From assembly GCA_028829895.1 (NCBI GenBank), contig CM054177.1:39987564-40051563 (forward strand): a stretch of 64,000 nt of DNA, read 5' to 3'. A program made the translations under genes and the position numbers. The notes beneath the pieces were generated by a model. It searched no databases and had not been told where the DNA came from. It saw nothing but the letters and a program-made list of their open reading frames with translations. Positions 37,001-47,860 of the stretch are shown here, one piece after another. Each line of letters opens with the position of its first letter. Position 1 is the stretch's first letter. The stretch is from Sinotaia quadrata (Eukaryota; Mollusca; Gastropoda; Architaenioglossa; Viviparidae).

Positions 37001-38289
37001 GTTGCTATGTGTAGTCACAGTGTGATCTCATTTCTACAGTGACTGGGAAAGGAGGAAACAAAATTAAATTTAGATTGAGTTTCTACTTTGAGTGGAAAAG
37101 TAGAACCACAAAATCATGTACTCTCTTTCCTTAAATAATGACCTGGTTTCTCTGAACATCAATTATCAATGTATTAATAGTTTTATTAGCTTGTATGTCA
37201 AGATGATCGAGTCTACTCTTGCCCTCATTCTTGTAGATAAGTGCAGCAGAGTATGGGTGAATGAAACCACTATTTCTTAAATTATGCAAATAATCAATTA
37301 TAACTGTCCAGATAGTTGCTTTCAATTTATCAGTAAATTTTAGTTTAAGAATGGATGGTGCTGATCTCTATTTGTATGCAGTGTTTTAACCATTACCATA
37401 ATTTTATTTTGATGATTTAACAAGTATGCTTATGTTTACATTAAATTGTTTGTGTTTAATTCTTTGTGGACATTGTTTTGTGTTTGAATGAACATCTAGC
37501 TGGAGATTGTTTCATCAGTTTAAAACAAAAAAGGAAAATTGATCAAACTACAAATTACTTTTACTTGTACTGTAAAAACTAAATGTTGGATCTCTTAAAT
37601 AACATCCATCTTCTTTCCACCTGTTATTAGATACACATTTGAGAAGTTTATTGGCAGGTAGGAAATGTAAAATGCTCCACCATCATCCTTCAAGATCAAA
37701 GCTTAGAAATGGATCTCACCCTGCACACAACTACTCTATGTAGCATTAAAAGCCATGACTCACTCTATTCTGAAGAGAAAAAAACGTTCAGTTACTGTAT
37801 GAACTGTCACGCCCTGAAACGAAAAATCAGATCAACTAAAGGAATTTCTGAAATGCAGTATATCTCTTTTGGTAAATACCCATTAACATATTGGCTTTAT
37901 TTGGGGCTGTTGTCATGGGCAGTCTTTATTCTGATTGGTTGACTTTGTGTGCAGATGAGGCTGACTGTTTTTCGTTAGTGGACACCCCAATGTACAAAAT
38001 CTACCAAGTATGAAATAGGCACAATGTCTATCTCATCCCTCACATTTTATTTAACAGTGAATATGGCACTCGACTTTTAAGTCTTTATTTGCCTGTGTTC
38101 TCTACTTTCTTTCATTATTTGGAGCCGGAAGCAAAGAAGTTTGCTAAGGCAACTTAATCCAGTGTTAGAGATAAAAACATACAGTTTACATTATAATTCA
38201 TTAGACAGTTCTGTGTTTCGGGGTGGACAACAACAATTTGATTATTCTACATGGCGTATAAAACAAATGCAAGTACTTATAAATGGCAT

Positions 38290-38335
<46 letters not shown>
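38290..38335. repeat. (CA)n microsatellite
   Basis: About 22 CA units. Confidence 0.97.
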
Positions 38336-38336
<1 letters not shown>

Positions 38337-39059
38337 AAGACATACAAGATATTTTGAGAATATGATTCAAAAGTTTATCATTAAATTTGCTTGTTTATAA
38401 ACAACAAGAAAAACTTAGCAGTGAAAATCAATTATGTGACAAGTAATTTATTTCAAAATAAACAGGTGTTCAATGTTGGTATGCACTGCGCCTTTAATAT
38501 TATTTTAAAAGAGGATAAGAGCAGTATAAAATTTTTAATTTCTGCTATAATGAAAAGAAGTGCTCTTAAACAAGAGGATGTAAAGACTCCTATATATTTA
38601 TAGCTTCTATCATAATAAACACCAAGTACTCTAGAACAAGGGATAAATACTTTCTGTATATTTATAGTTTCTGTCATACTAAAAAAAAGTAAAATAGCTG
38701 ATGGCATAATGTTTACGTCTTCAAAAGCTTTCATTTACTGCTCTGCATGCACCATTCAAGTCTGGCAACATAAAGAATTTGTCTGGCAACATAAATAATC
38801 AACACTGACGCAAGCTAAAGACAAAAACAACACAAAACTGAACAAATCATAAAAATAAAATCTAATTAACAAACGGGATTAAATTTTGAAAAACAAACAA
38901 GACCATACATCAATCCAAATAAATCCAGTTTTCTCTGTTTCATGCTGGAGTTTGAGCAATTAAAAAAAAAGATAAAACAGTTGAGTATATGTTGCCTTAT
39001 AAATATTGATTCACCTAAAGCGTAACATTGGGTGGAAGTGTAATAGTCATTTTTGTAAA

Positions 39060-39135
39060 TAATATTGAATTTAATAACTATAAATTAAGATTCTCGATCA
39101 CTTGTAATTATGTATGTGCTATTAATTAATAAATA
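39060..39135 (-). repeat. interspersed repeat family A, short inverted fragment
   Basis: TCGATCACTTGTAATTATGT then ATTAATTAATAAATAATAAT is the reverse of the family A start seen at 35520-35600. Confidence 0.65.
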
Positions 39136-39544
39136 ATAATCATAATGAGTGAGAGGTATCACATAATCATGCACTGTTAGCCATGTCAAGTATCAAAATA
39201 TTCAGTCACAAACTTTCAGTAAAATTAGTATCAGGCAGTCACACACTGTGACTTTGCCTCATTCTAGCAGGAATAATATGAGAAGATTAAGTGCTACATT
39301 TTGTCACCATTCATTAGTTCATTCCCAATAAACATGTCAAACACAAAATGAATCAATGCATATATATATATATGCAAATTACAAGAGGAAAGACTGTGCA
39401 TTATCTAGGCAGAAAATGGTCAATCTTGCAAGTGCAAAATTAGAGTATATAATTGCCTATCTATCAGGATAAGCATATTGAATGGTGAGAACAAAGAACC
39501 AATATATAATTATAATTTAAATCCATCAGATACAATTGGTAAAA

Positions 39545-41070
39545 TTAAGTGAAAGGTGACTGTGACAAAGTAAACTTGCCCCTCCCTATTTTTAATGTTA
39601 ATTGTTATATAAGTTGCTAAATTGTCAGAGTAATCCGACCTTGTTCACTCCTTATGGTGTTATTTTAAAAGTGTCTGAGTTTGAAGTAAACAGCCTAAGG
39701 GAAGAATATTCTAGATTTGATGACCTAGTGGAAACTGAGTGAACAGTTTTATTTATTATCCAATGATTATGATTTATGAGAACGAGACTAGCCAATGGGC
39801 TGAGTTTAAGAGTTTACTTTCAGTAGAGAATGTTGCTGTCTATTCACTTTTGAATTTGAAGACAAAGAGAGAAGTCCAGCTCTGAAGGCAGTCGTTAGGT
39901 TGAATGGTGAGTTTAAACTGACAGATTGAGAGAGAATCTGAATAGACTTAGAAACATTTCATACATTTTTTCTATTAATGTTATACTTGTGTTTATGTAA
40001 AGAAGTATTTGAATTGATTTATTTACTAAAAATGTTTGAACTAAGCTATGCCCATGTTGTGTATTAATTTGAGACATTGTTTGATACATTGTATTTAATG
40101 TACCATGTGTGCTTGGAGCTAATAACTATTGTTGCAGGAGATTGTAAGTTTTGAGAATGGAGTTGTAATGAATAAGAAACTTAGACTTGCTAATTGATTG
40201 CATGTTGCAGTCAGCAAGCAGCCTTCTTCTTCTGATTTCCTCTTCTTTTTGGTTGTGGTTGTGTCTCACTCTGTGAGTGTGAGTTCGACCCTGAGCTGTG
40301 ATTGTGTTCTGCTCAAGAAACTGATGGCAAGAGAGAGGAACAGCGTTTTCAGTGTTTTCTTGCACACGAGGCGGGAACATGTGCTGAGCATGGACATTTT
40401 GACACTGACGTGATTAAAAAGGCCAGTGAAAAGACTGTGGAAACTGTACTTAATCCAGGTATGTGAAGTTTGTAGTAACCTATTCTAATACATATAACTC
40501 CACTTCTATTCTCTGATAGGACTAACCTGCAATTTGTATTGACTCTATTGTTGAACTATAATTAGCTGTAATTTTACTAATAAAGTAATATATATATATA
40601 GAGAGAGAGAGAGAGACTGTAAACTATAATTACTCGAACAGGAGTTGGTGGAATAATGATGTCAAATTATCTGTTTGATTGCAATTGTCATTTGTATAGT
40701 TGATTTTTCTTTTAATAAATTTATTGACCTTCTTACGCATATTGATATTTGATAATCTTATGTTGGATAAGAAAGTGGGTGGAAGGGGGCTGGCTAAATA
40801 TAGATTAAAGTTGGATTTGTCTTCTCCTTAGTAAGACGTTTTAAACCTGCAGAAAACCTTACGTGACTGTAAATGCTGTTTTATGTTGTGGAACTGTGAA
40901 AATGTTTACTAACACCAAAATATCAGCCAAGTGAGAAACAAGAAGTGGTGTAGGAGCATCATTTATAAAATAAAATTAATATTCTCATCACTTGAAATTA
41001 GTTATAAAAGAATAATTAAAAATAATAATTATCTTCATTAACTAAGTGGCACACATTGTCATAGTGACAA
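39545..41070 (-). repeat. interspersed repeat family A, copy 4 (inverted)
   Basis: Read on the minus strand it matches copies 2 and 3 from start (near 41070) to end (near 39545). Landmarks on the plus strand are CCTATTTTTAATGTTAATTG, GAGAACGAGACTAGCCAATG and AATAAATTTATTGACCTTCT. A (TA)n(GA)n run at 40589-40615 interrupts it. Confidence 0.75.
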
Positions 41071-41984
41071 ATCACTAAAATAAATTAAACCTATCGTGTA
41101 ATGTCATTTTCATTGAATTCTTCCTTCCTCCTATATCAAATTACAGATTCTAACAGACAAGAATATATTTTCAATAGAAAGTGGGTTGTACTTTCAATTG
41201 TACAATGTTAAAGTTGTATTTTTTAAATGAATAAAGCTGGTACAAAAGTAATTGCAAATAGTTCTAAATCATAACCAATGCTGTTTTTTGTTCAAAATAG
41301 TTACAATTTATTTTGTTTAACATCTATGAATAGTTAAGTCACTGGGTTTGGTTTTTTGTTTAATTATGCTATTTAGAAATGTGTAGAAATGTATAGAAAT
41401 GAATATCTGTTTGACTATGCAAATAACATATTTTCCAAATACTTTTTACACTTTTAAATATTTTTCTTACTTTCATACATATCTTAAATTACAATGAAAT
41501 TATAGTATATAAAAATAGATAATACTCATTATTATACCTAAAATATGAAAAACATTCAACTGCAAAATATTTCTGCTTAAAACAAAAAAAATAAAGTAGG
41601 CTATGTCTGTTTAAAATATAAAAAAAAATAAAAATAAGGTTTTTATACTTGTTATATACATAGAGAGAGATAGTAAACAGTGAATGCTTTCTTAATCTAT
41701 AAGTCATATTATAATGCCTCAGTATTATTTAGAAAGAAATAATGAGCTTTAGATATATACAGTTAATGTAATTAAGTGAATAGTTGTTTTAATCAGGCAA
41801 TTTAATGCTCAATAGATAAATGTACATGTAGATTATACTCCATCCACAGATACAATTGGTCACTATAAAATAAATGTATCCATTACCAAAACAAGCACAA
41901 CACAAAATTTTCTCAAACTAAAAGACAAAGAAAAAAAAACAGAAATAAAATGAACAGTTCCAAGTTTGCAAATAAAGAGTAAAC

Positions 41985-42440
41985 AAAACTAAAATATGGA
42001 ACTTTATGAGATTAGTGAGATTGCAAGTTTGCAAATAAAGAGTAAACAAAACTAAAATATGGAACTTTATAAGATTAGTGAGATTAGTGAGATTGCAAAT
42101 AAAAGCCACACACACATAAATAGAATAAAAAGTATGAAACTTTACTAATATACTAATGTGTTTGCAAATTAGCACATACATACACAAAAACCAAACAGAA
42201 TGTAAATTTATATTCCTGTTTCTATATATTGCACACTCAAAATATAAATCAAAGTGTAAATTTATATTCCTGTTTATGAATACACACAAAAATATGAAAC
42301 AAAGTGTAAATTTATCTTCCTGTTTCTATATGAATGCACACACAAAAACCAAACAAAGAAGATTGTAAATTTATATTCCTGTTTCTATATGAATGCACAC
42401 ACAAAATATAAAACAAAGAAGTATGTAAATTTACAATATC
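41985..42440. repeat. two adjacent short arrays next to a gephyrin exon
   Basis: The part at 41985-42095 is a unit of about 62 bp in two copies (GCAAATAAAGAGTAAACAAA, ACTAAAATATGGAACTTTAT). The part at 42180-42440 has about five units with GTAAATTTATATTCCTGTTT then CTATATGAATGCACACACAA. The array ends about 45 bp from the 74-bp exon. Confidence 0.88.
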
Positions 42441-42484
42441 AAGTTTCTGCATTAAGAGTGAAAAAACAAACAATTCAAACATAC

Positions 42485-42558
42485 CCTGGCTTCATTAGTA
42501 CTCTTCCAAAATGAATTCTGGCTTTCAAGTCAGTCTCTAACACTTGTTTAATATAATC
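42485..42558 (-). CDS. GPHN: gephyrin E-domain exon 5 of 6 (74-bp micro-exon)
   Basis: This short exon is easy to miss because it has no long open frame of its own. On the minus strand an acceptor ending gtttcag is followed by 24 codons plus two bases and the donor CCAGG|gtatgt. It encodes [20 protein letters not shown] then LMKPG. This supplies exactly the piece expected between TGGVSMGDK and PTTFATL in gephyrin, and the phases (0 in, 2 out) fit both neighbours. HFGRV and MKPG are conserved around the active site. A Leu stands in GRVLM where human gephyrin, as I recall it, has Phe. Confidence 0.93.
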
Positions 42559-45292
42559 CTGAAACAAAATGGTCTCTAACAAGTTTAATATATCAAACTG
42601 AAGACTTGTGTAACATCTATATCAGTACATCTAAACGATATCCATTCATCCTTTCAGGTAGCCAGCCAGAGTGACACAGATATTTAATGTGACTCCTTAA
42701 AATGTATAAACATTTACATGAAAACAATATCATTAGAATCAGGTCTAGTCAAAAGAATTTCTGACTCATTTCAAGTTACAGTTTGAAAATATATTTTATG
42801 ATGAATGTTTAAATGTGTACTTTATTAAATACATCACACATCAATAACAGCTGTCATTACTGTAATTCTAGCAGAATACAGAGAATAAAAATAATAGTAA
42901 TTAAATCCAAAATATATAAATAACATGCACTGCCAGCTTTGTTATTGTATCTGTACATGAGAGCAAAAAATTGAAAAATTATACAAATTACAATACTGAT
43001 CATTATATATGCTGGCCTCTAATAATTCAAACAAAAGTTATAATATGAAGCAATGATATCTACACTGATGCTGAGCTAACACACCAAGTAAAATAAGGAT
43101 AAATAAACAAGTCTCTGGCTGTTGTAGTGTTTTGGATTTCAATTTTATTTCCAACGTTCACTGATTTCATAGCAGGATGCAAAGGCCATGGAGATCTTGA
43201 GAAGTATGTCAAGGACCTGGAAGTGAATATACTGGGGGAGGAGGTAGATACACACAAATGGACCTGATATTATCATCCCACCTAACGAACTAGACACTAA
43301 ACCCATCAACAACTCTTTTCCAAGGGGTCTTCTTTAGTATACACATAGCATATATATAGCACATGGACCTGATGTTATCATCCCACCTGATGGATTAGAC
43401 ACTAAACCCACCCTTGAACTAGAAAGGATAAGGATCACCCTTCAGTTTTACACTACAGTATGGGAGCAAACCCCCAGTCACTTGAGCAAAAATCACTTGT
43501 AGCTAGTTCCAACCACCTGTGCTTCCACTTGTCTCTACTTGGGGCTGTATTGAAGTTATTCATTCTGTGTGCATGTATGAATATTTGATTTATACCTTTG
43601 CATATGAATAAAAGTGGCAAAACAGAAACCTTGTAAAATTAAAAATTTGAAAAAACACTTCCCCTCAAATTAGCAGAACCTCCGATTTTGATTGTAATGC
43701 ATGCTAGACAATAGTAAACCTTATTTATTCATGTAACAAGCATACATGGGACATTGAAGTATTAGCTTTTTATATAAACCACATGGTCATTAAGATATGA
43801 GGTGTGGGGGACCAATCAGAAGTGAAATGTAACAATGCTGACTCCTAAGCTAGCCAAATGTACCAACTATAATATGAGAAGAATAGGCTGGACTGAGAAA
43901 ACAAACTTTCGTTCATGTGGCTTGTATGAATGAACAGAAGGGTAAAGCCCATTTTCACACTGTGGCTTTTATGAATGAACAGAAGGGTAAAGCCCATTTT
44001 CACTCTGTGGTTTGTATGAATGGACAGAAGGGTAAAGCCCATCTTCACTCTGTGGCTTGTATGAATGGACAGAAGGGTAAAGCTCATTTTCACTCTGTGG
44101 CTTGTATGAATGAACAGAGGGGTAAAGCCCATTTTCACTCTGTGGCTCAATGGAGAGGAGATTAACTCCTATCACATCAGATGGTGTAATTGCAAATCAT
44201 CTGCAAAATTTTATTTATTACTCTTCCAGACCTAGAACAACAGAGTAATCTATTGAAGAAAAGGTCCATACACTATGAAATAGTGATGATTTTAGATAGT
44301 CAAATAATTTGATGAAGAAAAGAAAGATAAAAAGGAAAAGATTCTATTTTCTTCAATTTAATTGTTTGAGTCCAAATTTAAGGAGAAAGTATATGCATTA
44401 TTTACTAGGAGATTGAATGTATTATATCTAAAATGTCTTAATGAATTATTTCTATCAAACAATGTGGTGCAAAATGTGAAAATGGGAATACTCATGAGCT
44501 TCATAGAGAATTTGTTAAATGTATTATACTAAATTGTATTAATGAATTAACTGTCTTTCAGTAATATAGTGTAAAATGAAAATATCGAAAATATTCTCGA
44601 GTTTCACATTGAATTTGTTAATCTTTTATAAATAACTTAAAAACTGTATGAAATTGTTGTAGGGTATTTCTGTTCTTTGAGTTATAAGTGTTATCTCGAA
44701 CTTCTCTCTTGGTGAGGGTTTGCTTTTAACAAGTACTCCTTATGCCTGTGTCTGAAAGGGGAAAAGATGACCTAGTGTGTAACTTCAAGCAAAAGCTAAG
44801 TGCAACAACTGAAGGTTAAAGACTGGGAACTGTTGAGAGCCAAGAATTGGGATCTGTTTTAGAGCCAACGTTTGCGTTGCACGTTCTCTGTTATAAAGCT
44901 GCTATTCACTGACATTATGAATATGTTCAAAATTAATTCATATGGAGAATAGCTTTGTTTATTTTTGATTTAGGGTTTTTTCATCTGATTAGTGTTGTGT
45001 GATTTATTTATTTTGAGATTCTGTTATAAACTCTTAGTATAAATATTATACATTGAATGTATTCAAAAGAGAAGGTACTATATAATTATGAAGAGTTTAG
45101 AAAAGTGTTTACACATTTGCTAGGGTTGTGGTTAACTGTTGATTCTATGAATGTAGTACCTATGTGAAATATTATATAATTTATATAATTATATAACTTA
45201 AATATCACCTGTATATAGAAACAGAAACAGAAACATTAAAAACAAGTTAATTTATCCAGATTTCAAAGTAATGATCACTTCTCTATACTTAC
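42559..45292 (-). other. gephyrin intron of 2.7 kb
   Basis: It runs from gtaagt (45292) to the acceptor tttcag at 42559 on the minus strand. It contains a 100-bp duplication (43258-43420, CATCCCACCT and ATTAGACACTAAACCCA) and the 45-bp array at 43908-44150. The rest (42600-43250, 43420-43900, 44160-45290) is AT-rich with nothing recognised. Confidence 0.85.
43908..44150. repeat. minisatellite, 45-bp unit, 5 copies
   Basis: Units read GTATGAATGAACAGAAGGGT, AAAGCCCATTTTCACTCTGT and GGCTT. Because the period is 15 codons, frames stay open on both strands (43917-44165 plus; 43845-44150 and 43969-44175 minus). The substitutions do not favour silent changes, so I treat these as non-coding. Confidence 0.95.
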
Positions 45293-45380
45293 TTTATCAC
45301 CCATTGATACACCACCCGTCGTTATAATAATATCTGCCTTTTCTATTGCTCGACGAAATACATTCATTAGTGCATCAGGG
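45293..45380 (-). CDS. GPHN: gephyrin E-domain exon 4 of 6 (TGGVSMGD motif)
   Basis: This 88-bp exon has acceptor catattttcag and donor AAA|gtaagt. One base completes the split Ser codon, then 29 codons follow: PDALMNVFRRAIEKADIIIT and TGGVSMGDK. TGGVSMGD is the most diagnostic motif of the MogA/MoeA fold and lines the active site; its Asp is conserved in the family. An open frame runs upstream past the acceptor to 45481, but those residues do not resemble gephyrin, so the boundary was placed at the polypyrimidine-AG. It ends in phase 0 and joins DYIKQVL of the next exon. Confidence 0.95.
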
Positions 45381-45744
45381 CTGAAAATATGAACAAAAAC
45401 ATTCCTAGGATTACATCTAAAAGGTAAAGTGCAAATATCATTGGCTTCATATTTTTTACTACTTCTAAAAGAATCATTCATCTATTTTTTAAAATATTTT
45501 ACACCAAACACAAACATAATATCTGAAAATGTTTCTATAATTTTAGAAAACAGACATATCATAAGTATAGATTCCTATACAAAATAAAATGCAAGAGTAT
45601 AAAATATTTAAGTTACTTTAGTACATGTTATGGTTGCTGTCTATGTGAAAAAAAGTGAACATTTACATTCAGTGTTGTCTGATTTTGTGGAGAAAAATGG
45701 TTATTACACTTGTTATTATCTGTGCTTTTGATAGAGTGAACATT

Positions 45745-46350
45745 TGCTCTTTTATGTGCTTTTGGATAAAGTAGACATTATATGAATGTTATCTGTAACT
45801 GTAGATAAAGTAGACATTATATGAATGTTATCTGTAACTGTAGATAAAGTAGACATTATATGAATGTTATCTGTAACTGTAGATAAAGTAGACATTATAT
45901 GAATGTTATCTGTAACTGTAGATAAAGTAGACATTATATGAATGTTATCTGTAACTATAGATAAAGTAGACATTATATATGAATGTTATCTGTAACTAGA
46001 TAAAGTAGACATTATATGAATGTTATCTGTAACTATAGATAAAGTAGACATTATATGAATGTTATCTGTAACTAGATAAAGTAGACATTATATGAATGTT
46101 ATCTGTAACTGTAGATAAAGTAGACATTATATGAATGTTATCTGTAACTAGATAAAGTAGACATTATATGAATGTTATCTGTAACTATAGATAAAGTAGA
46201 CATTATATGAATGTTATCTGTAACTGTAGATAAAGTAGACATTATATGAATGTTATCTGAAGCTAGATAAAGTAGACATTATATGAATGTTATCTGTAAC
46301 TAGATAAAGTAGACATTATATGAATGTTATCTGTAACTGTAGATAAAGTA
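45745..46350. repeat. minisatellite, 35-39-bp unit, about 16 copies
   Basis: The unit is GATAAAGTAGACATTATATG then AATGTTATCTGTAACT. The spacer before the next unit is gta, ata or absent, giving 39- and 35-bp forms. Copies are nearly identical, implying recent amplification. Confidence 0.97.
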
Positions 46351-46479
46351 GACATTTTCACTCGGGACTATATTAATTATAGATAAAGTGAATGTTTACA
46401 CTGGCTGTTTCCTTTGTGATAGACATTCATAATTACTGATGTCTTAAATGTGAATAGACAGTTACTGTTGTCTGTACTT

Positions 46480-47245
46480 TGGATAAAGTGGACAATTACT
46501 GTGATTGAATTTCAGTGCTTATTTATAAAGTTAACAATTACTGTGATTGAATTTCAGTGCTTATTTATAAAGTGGACAATTACTGTGATTGAATTTCAGT
46601 GCTTATTTATAAAGTTAACAATTACTGTGATTGAATTTCAGTGCTTATTTATAAAGTTAACAATTACAGTGATTGAATTTCAGTGCTTATTTATAAAGTT
46701 AACAATTACACTGATTGAATTTCAGTGCTTATTTATAAAGTTAACAATTACACTGATTTAATTTCAGTGCTTATTTATAAAGTTAACAATTACACTGATT
46801 TAATTTCAGTACTTATTTATAAAGTGAACAATTACACTGATTTAATTTCAGTGTTTATTTATAAAGTGAATAGTACAGTGGTTTAATTTCACTGCTTATT
46901 TATGAAGTGAATAGCACCTTGATTTAATTTCACTGCTTATTTATGAAGTGAATAGCACCTTGATTTAATTTCACTACTTATTTATAAATTGGACAATTAC
47001 AATGACTTCTTTTCTGTGCTTGTTTATAAAGTGGACAATTACAGTGACATTTGTTGTGTTTATTTATAAAGTGTTCAACTACTGTGATTTTTTATCAGTG
47101 CTTACAGTGGACAATTACAGTGAATTCTGTTCTGTGCTTGTGGATAAATCAGTGATTTTTCTTTCTTTGCTTGAGTCAATTTGGATACTTACACTAATAG
47201 CATTTCTGTGCTTATGGATAAAGTGGACATTTACAATTATTCTTT
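46480..47245. repeat. minisatellite, 42-bp unit, more than 12 copies
   Basis: The unit is GTGCTTATTTATAAAGTTAA then CAATTACTGTGATTGAATTT plus ca. The start is regular (46515, 46557 and on); from about 46860 units decay. A period of 14 codons leaves a plus-strand frame open (46450-46761), which is an artefact. Confidence 0.95.
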
Positions 47246-47271
47246 ATATAAATTTTTTAATATAATTTCAC

Positions 47272-47393
47272 CTGTCCAGTACAATGCCAAAGTCCACAGC
47301 ATTAATACCAATTTCTCTTAGTTGGGCTAGAAGTGTTGTGCGATTACTGTCACGAATCTTGCCTGCTCGTAAAGGTTCCTTGGGTTCAACCAG
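47272..47393 (-). CDS. GPHN: gephyrin E-domain exon 3 of 6
   Basis: This 122-bp exon is 40 codons plus two bases, with acceptor caattttag and donor ACAG|gtgaaa. It encodes LVEPKEPLRAGKIRDSNRTT, then LLAQLREIGINAVDFGIVLD. GKIRDSN followed by a helix and a GIV strand is the start of the MogA-like subdomain that binds the pterin substrate. It ends with AG in phase 2, completed by the C that opens the next exon (GIVLDSPDAL). A Ser stands where human gephyrin, as I recall it, has Asn. The exon lies just outside a minisatellite that ends about 30 bp downstream of the donor. Confidence 0.95.
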
Positions 47394-47665
47394 CTAAAAT
47401 TGACAGGTTAATTATCTTTTAATATTTATTTAAAAGGCCTGGAGCTTAAACTGAAATGTAAACTACCATATAATATTTGATCAAAGAAATTTAAATAAAA
47501 TTAGATGATATTATTAGCTATAAATCTAACTTTCAGAATGCAATCAAACTGTTTTTGATAAAATTAAATAACACTATTCAATCTAAAAGCTTCACCATTC
47601 CTATCAATATTTTTCAAAGAAAATGCAGCAATGAAAGAAAAATGTAATCCTGCAGATAAACATAA

Positions 47666-47860
47666 TTATTTTAAAGAATTACTCTCCTCAACAAAATGTC
47701 CACATTGGAAAAAGTTGAGTTTTCCACTGTCACCACCACCCGCTTTCTGATGAAAGGAAGCGTGGCTAGTCAGATTCACGCAAGGACCTGTATAGGTGTT
47801 GTCACAGAGTCCACACACTAAATCACCATGAATATTTGTCTGGCTCTTTTTATTCTGCAT
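47666..47860 (-). other. unrecognised open frame, 64 codons
   Basis: The minus-strand frame reads protein-like: DLVCGLCDNTYTGPCVNLTS then HASFHQKAGGGDSGKL and FFQCGHFVEE. A ctgcatgcag just upstream could act as a splice acceptor. I do not recognise a family. The C-x2-C followed by spaced His and Cys hints at a metal-binding fold but is not a standard zinc finger. It does not belong to gephyrin. It may be a piece of a repeat. Confidence 0.25.

Larger units (their letters stand above)
2873..42484 (-). other. gephyrin intron of 39.6 kb
   Basis: The intron lies between the MKPG and KPTTFATL exons. It starts at gtatgt (42484) and ends at ttacag (2873), read on the minus strand. It is filled with minisatellites, microsatellites, family A copies and transposon remnants, listed separately. 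Stretches where I see nothing recognisable are 2881-3890, 9740-10320, 12070-13520, 15 bp either side of the hAT flanks, 18040-19270, 19400-19880, 22460-23200, 29570-31660, 32230-32580, 37000-38280, 38340-39060 and 41080-41980. Most are AT-rich non-coding DNA, some with small fragments shared elsewhere in the window. Confidence 0.85.
45381..47271 (-). other. gephyrin intron composed mainly of minisatellites
   Basis: The 1,891-bp intron runs from the donor gtgaaa at 47271 to the acceptor ttttcag at 45381. Two arrays (about 45745-46350 and 46480-47245) fill roughly three quarters of it. Only the first 370 bp beside the 45380 exon look non-repetitive. Both flanking exons are intact. Confidence 0.9.

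Noticed and set aside
37709..37942. 77-codon plus-strand frame with a hydrophobic end
   Set aside because: No similarity recognised, no splice or promoter support, and AT-rich DNA gives such frames by chance.
45381..45481. Upstream extension of the TGGVSMGD exon as part of the gene
   Set aside because: Residues before 45380 do not resemble gephyrin and a clear polypyrimidine-AG lies at the boundary.
45752..46761. Repeat-encoded frames at 45752-45973 (minus) and 46450-46761 (plus)
   Set aside because: Their periods (39 and 42 bp) are multiples of three; there is no start context, conservation or protein complexity.
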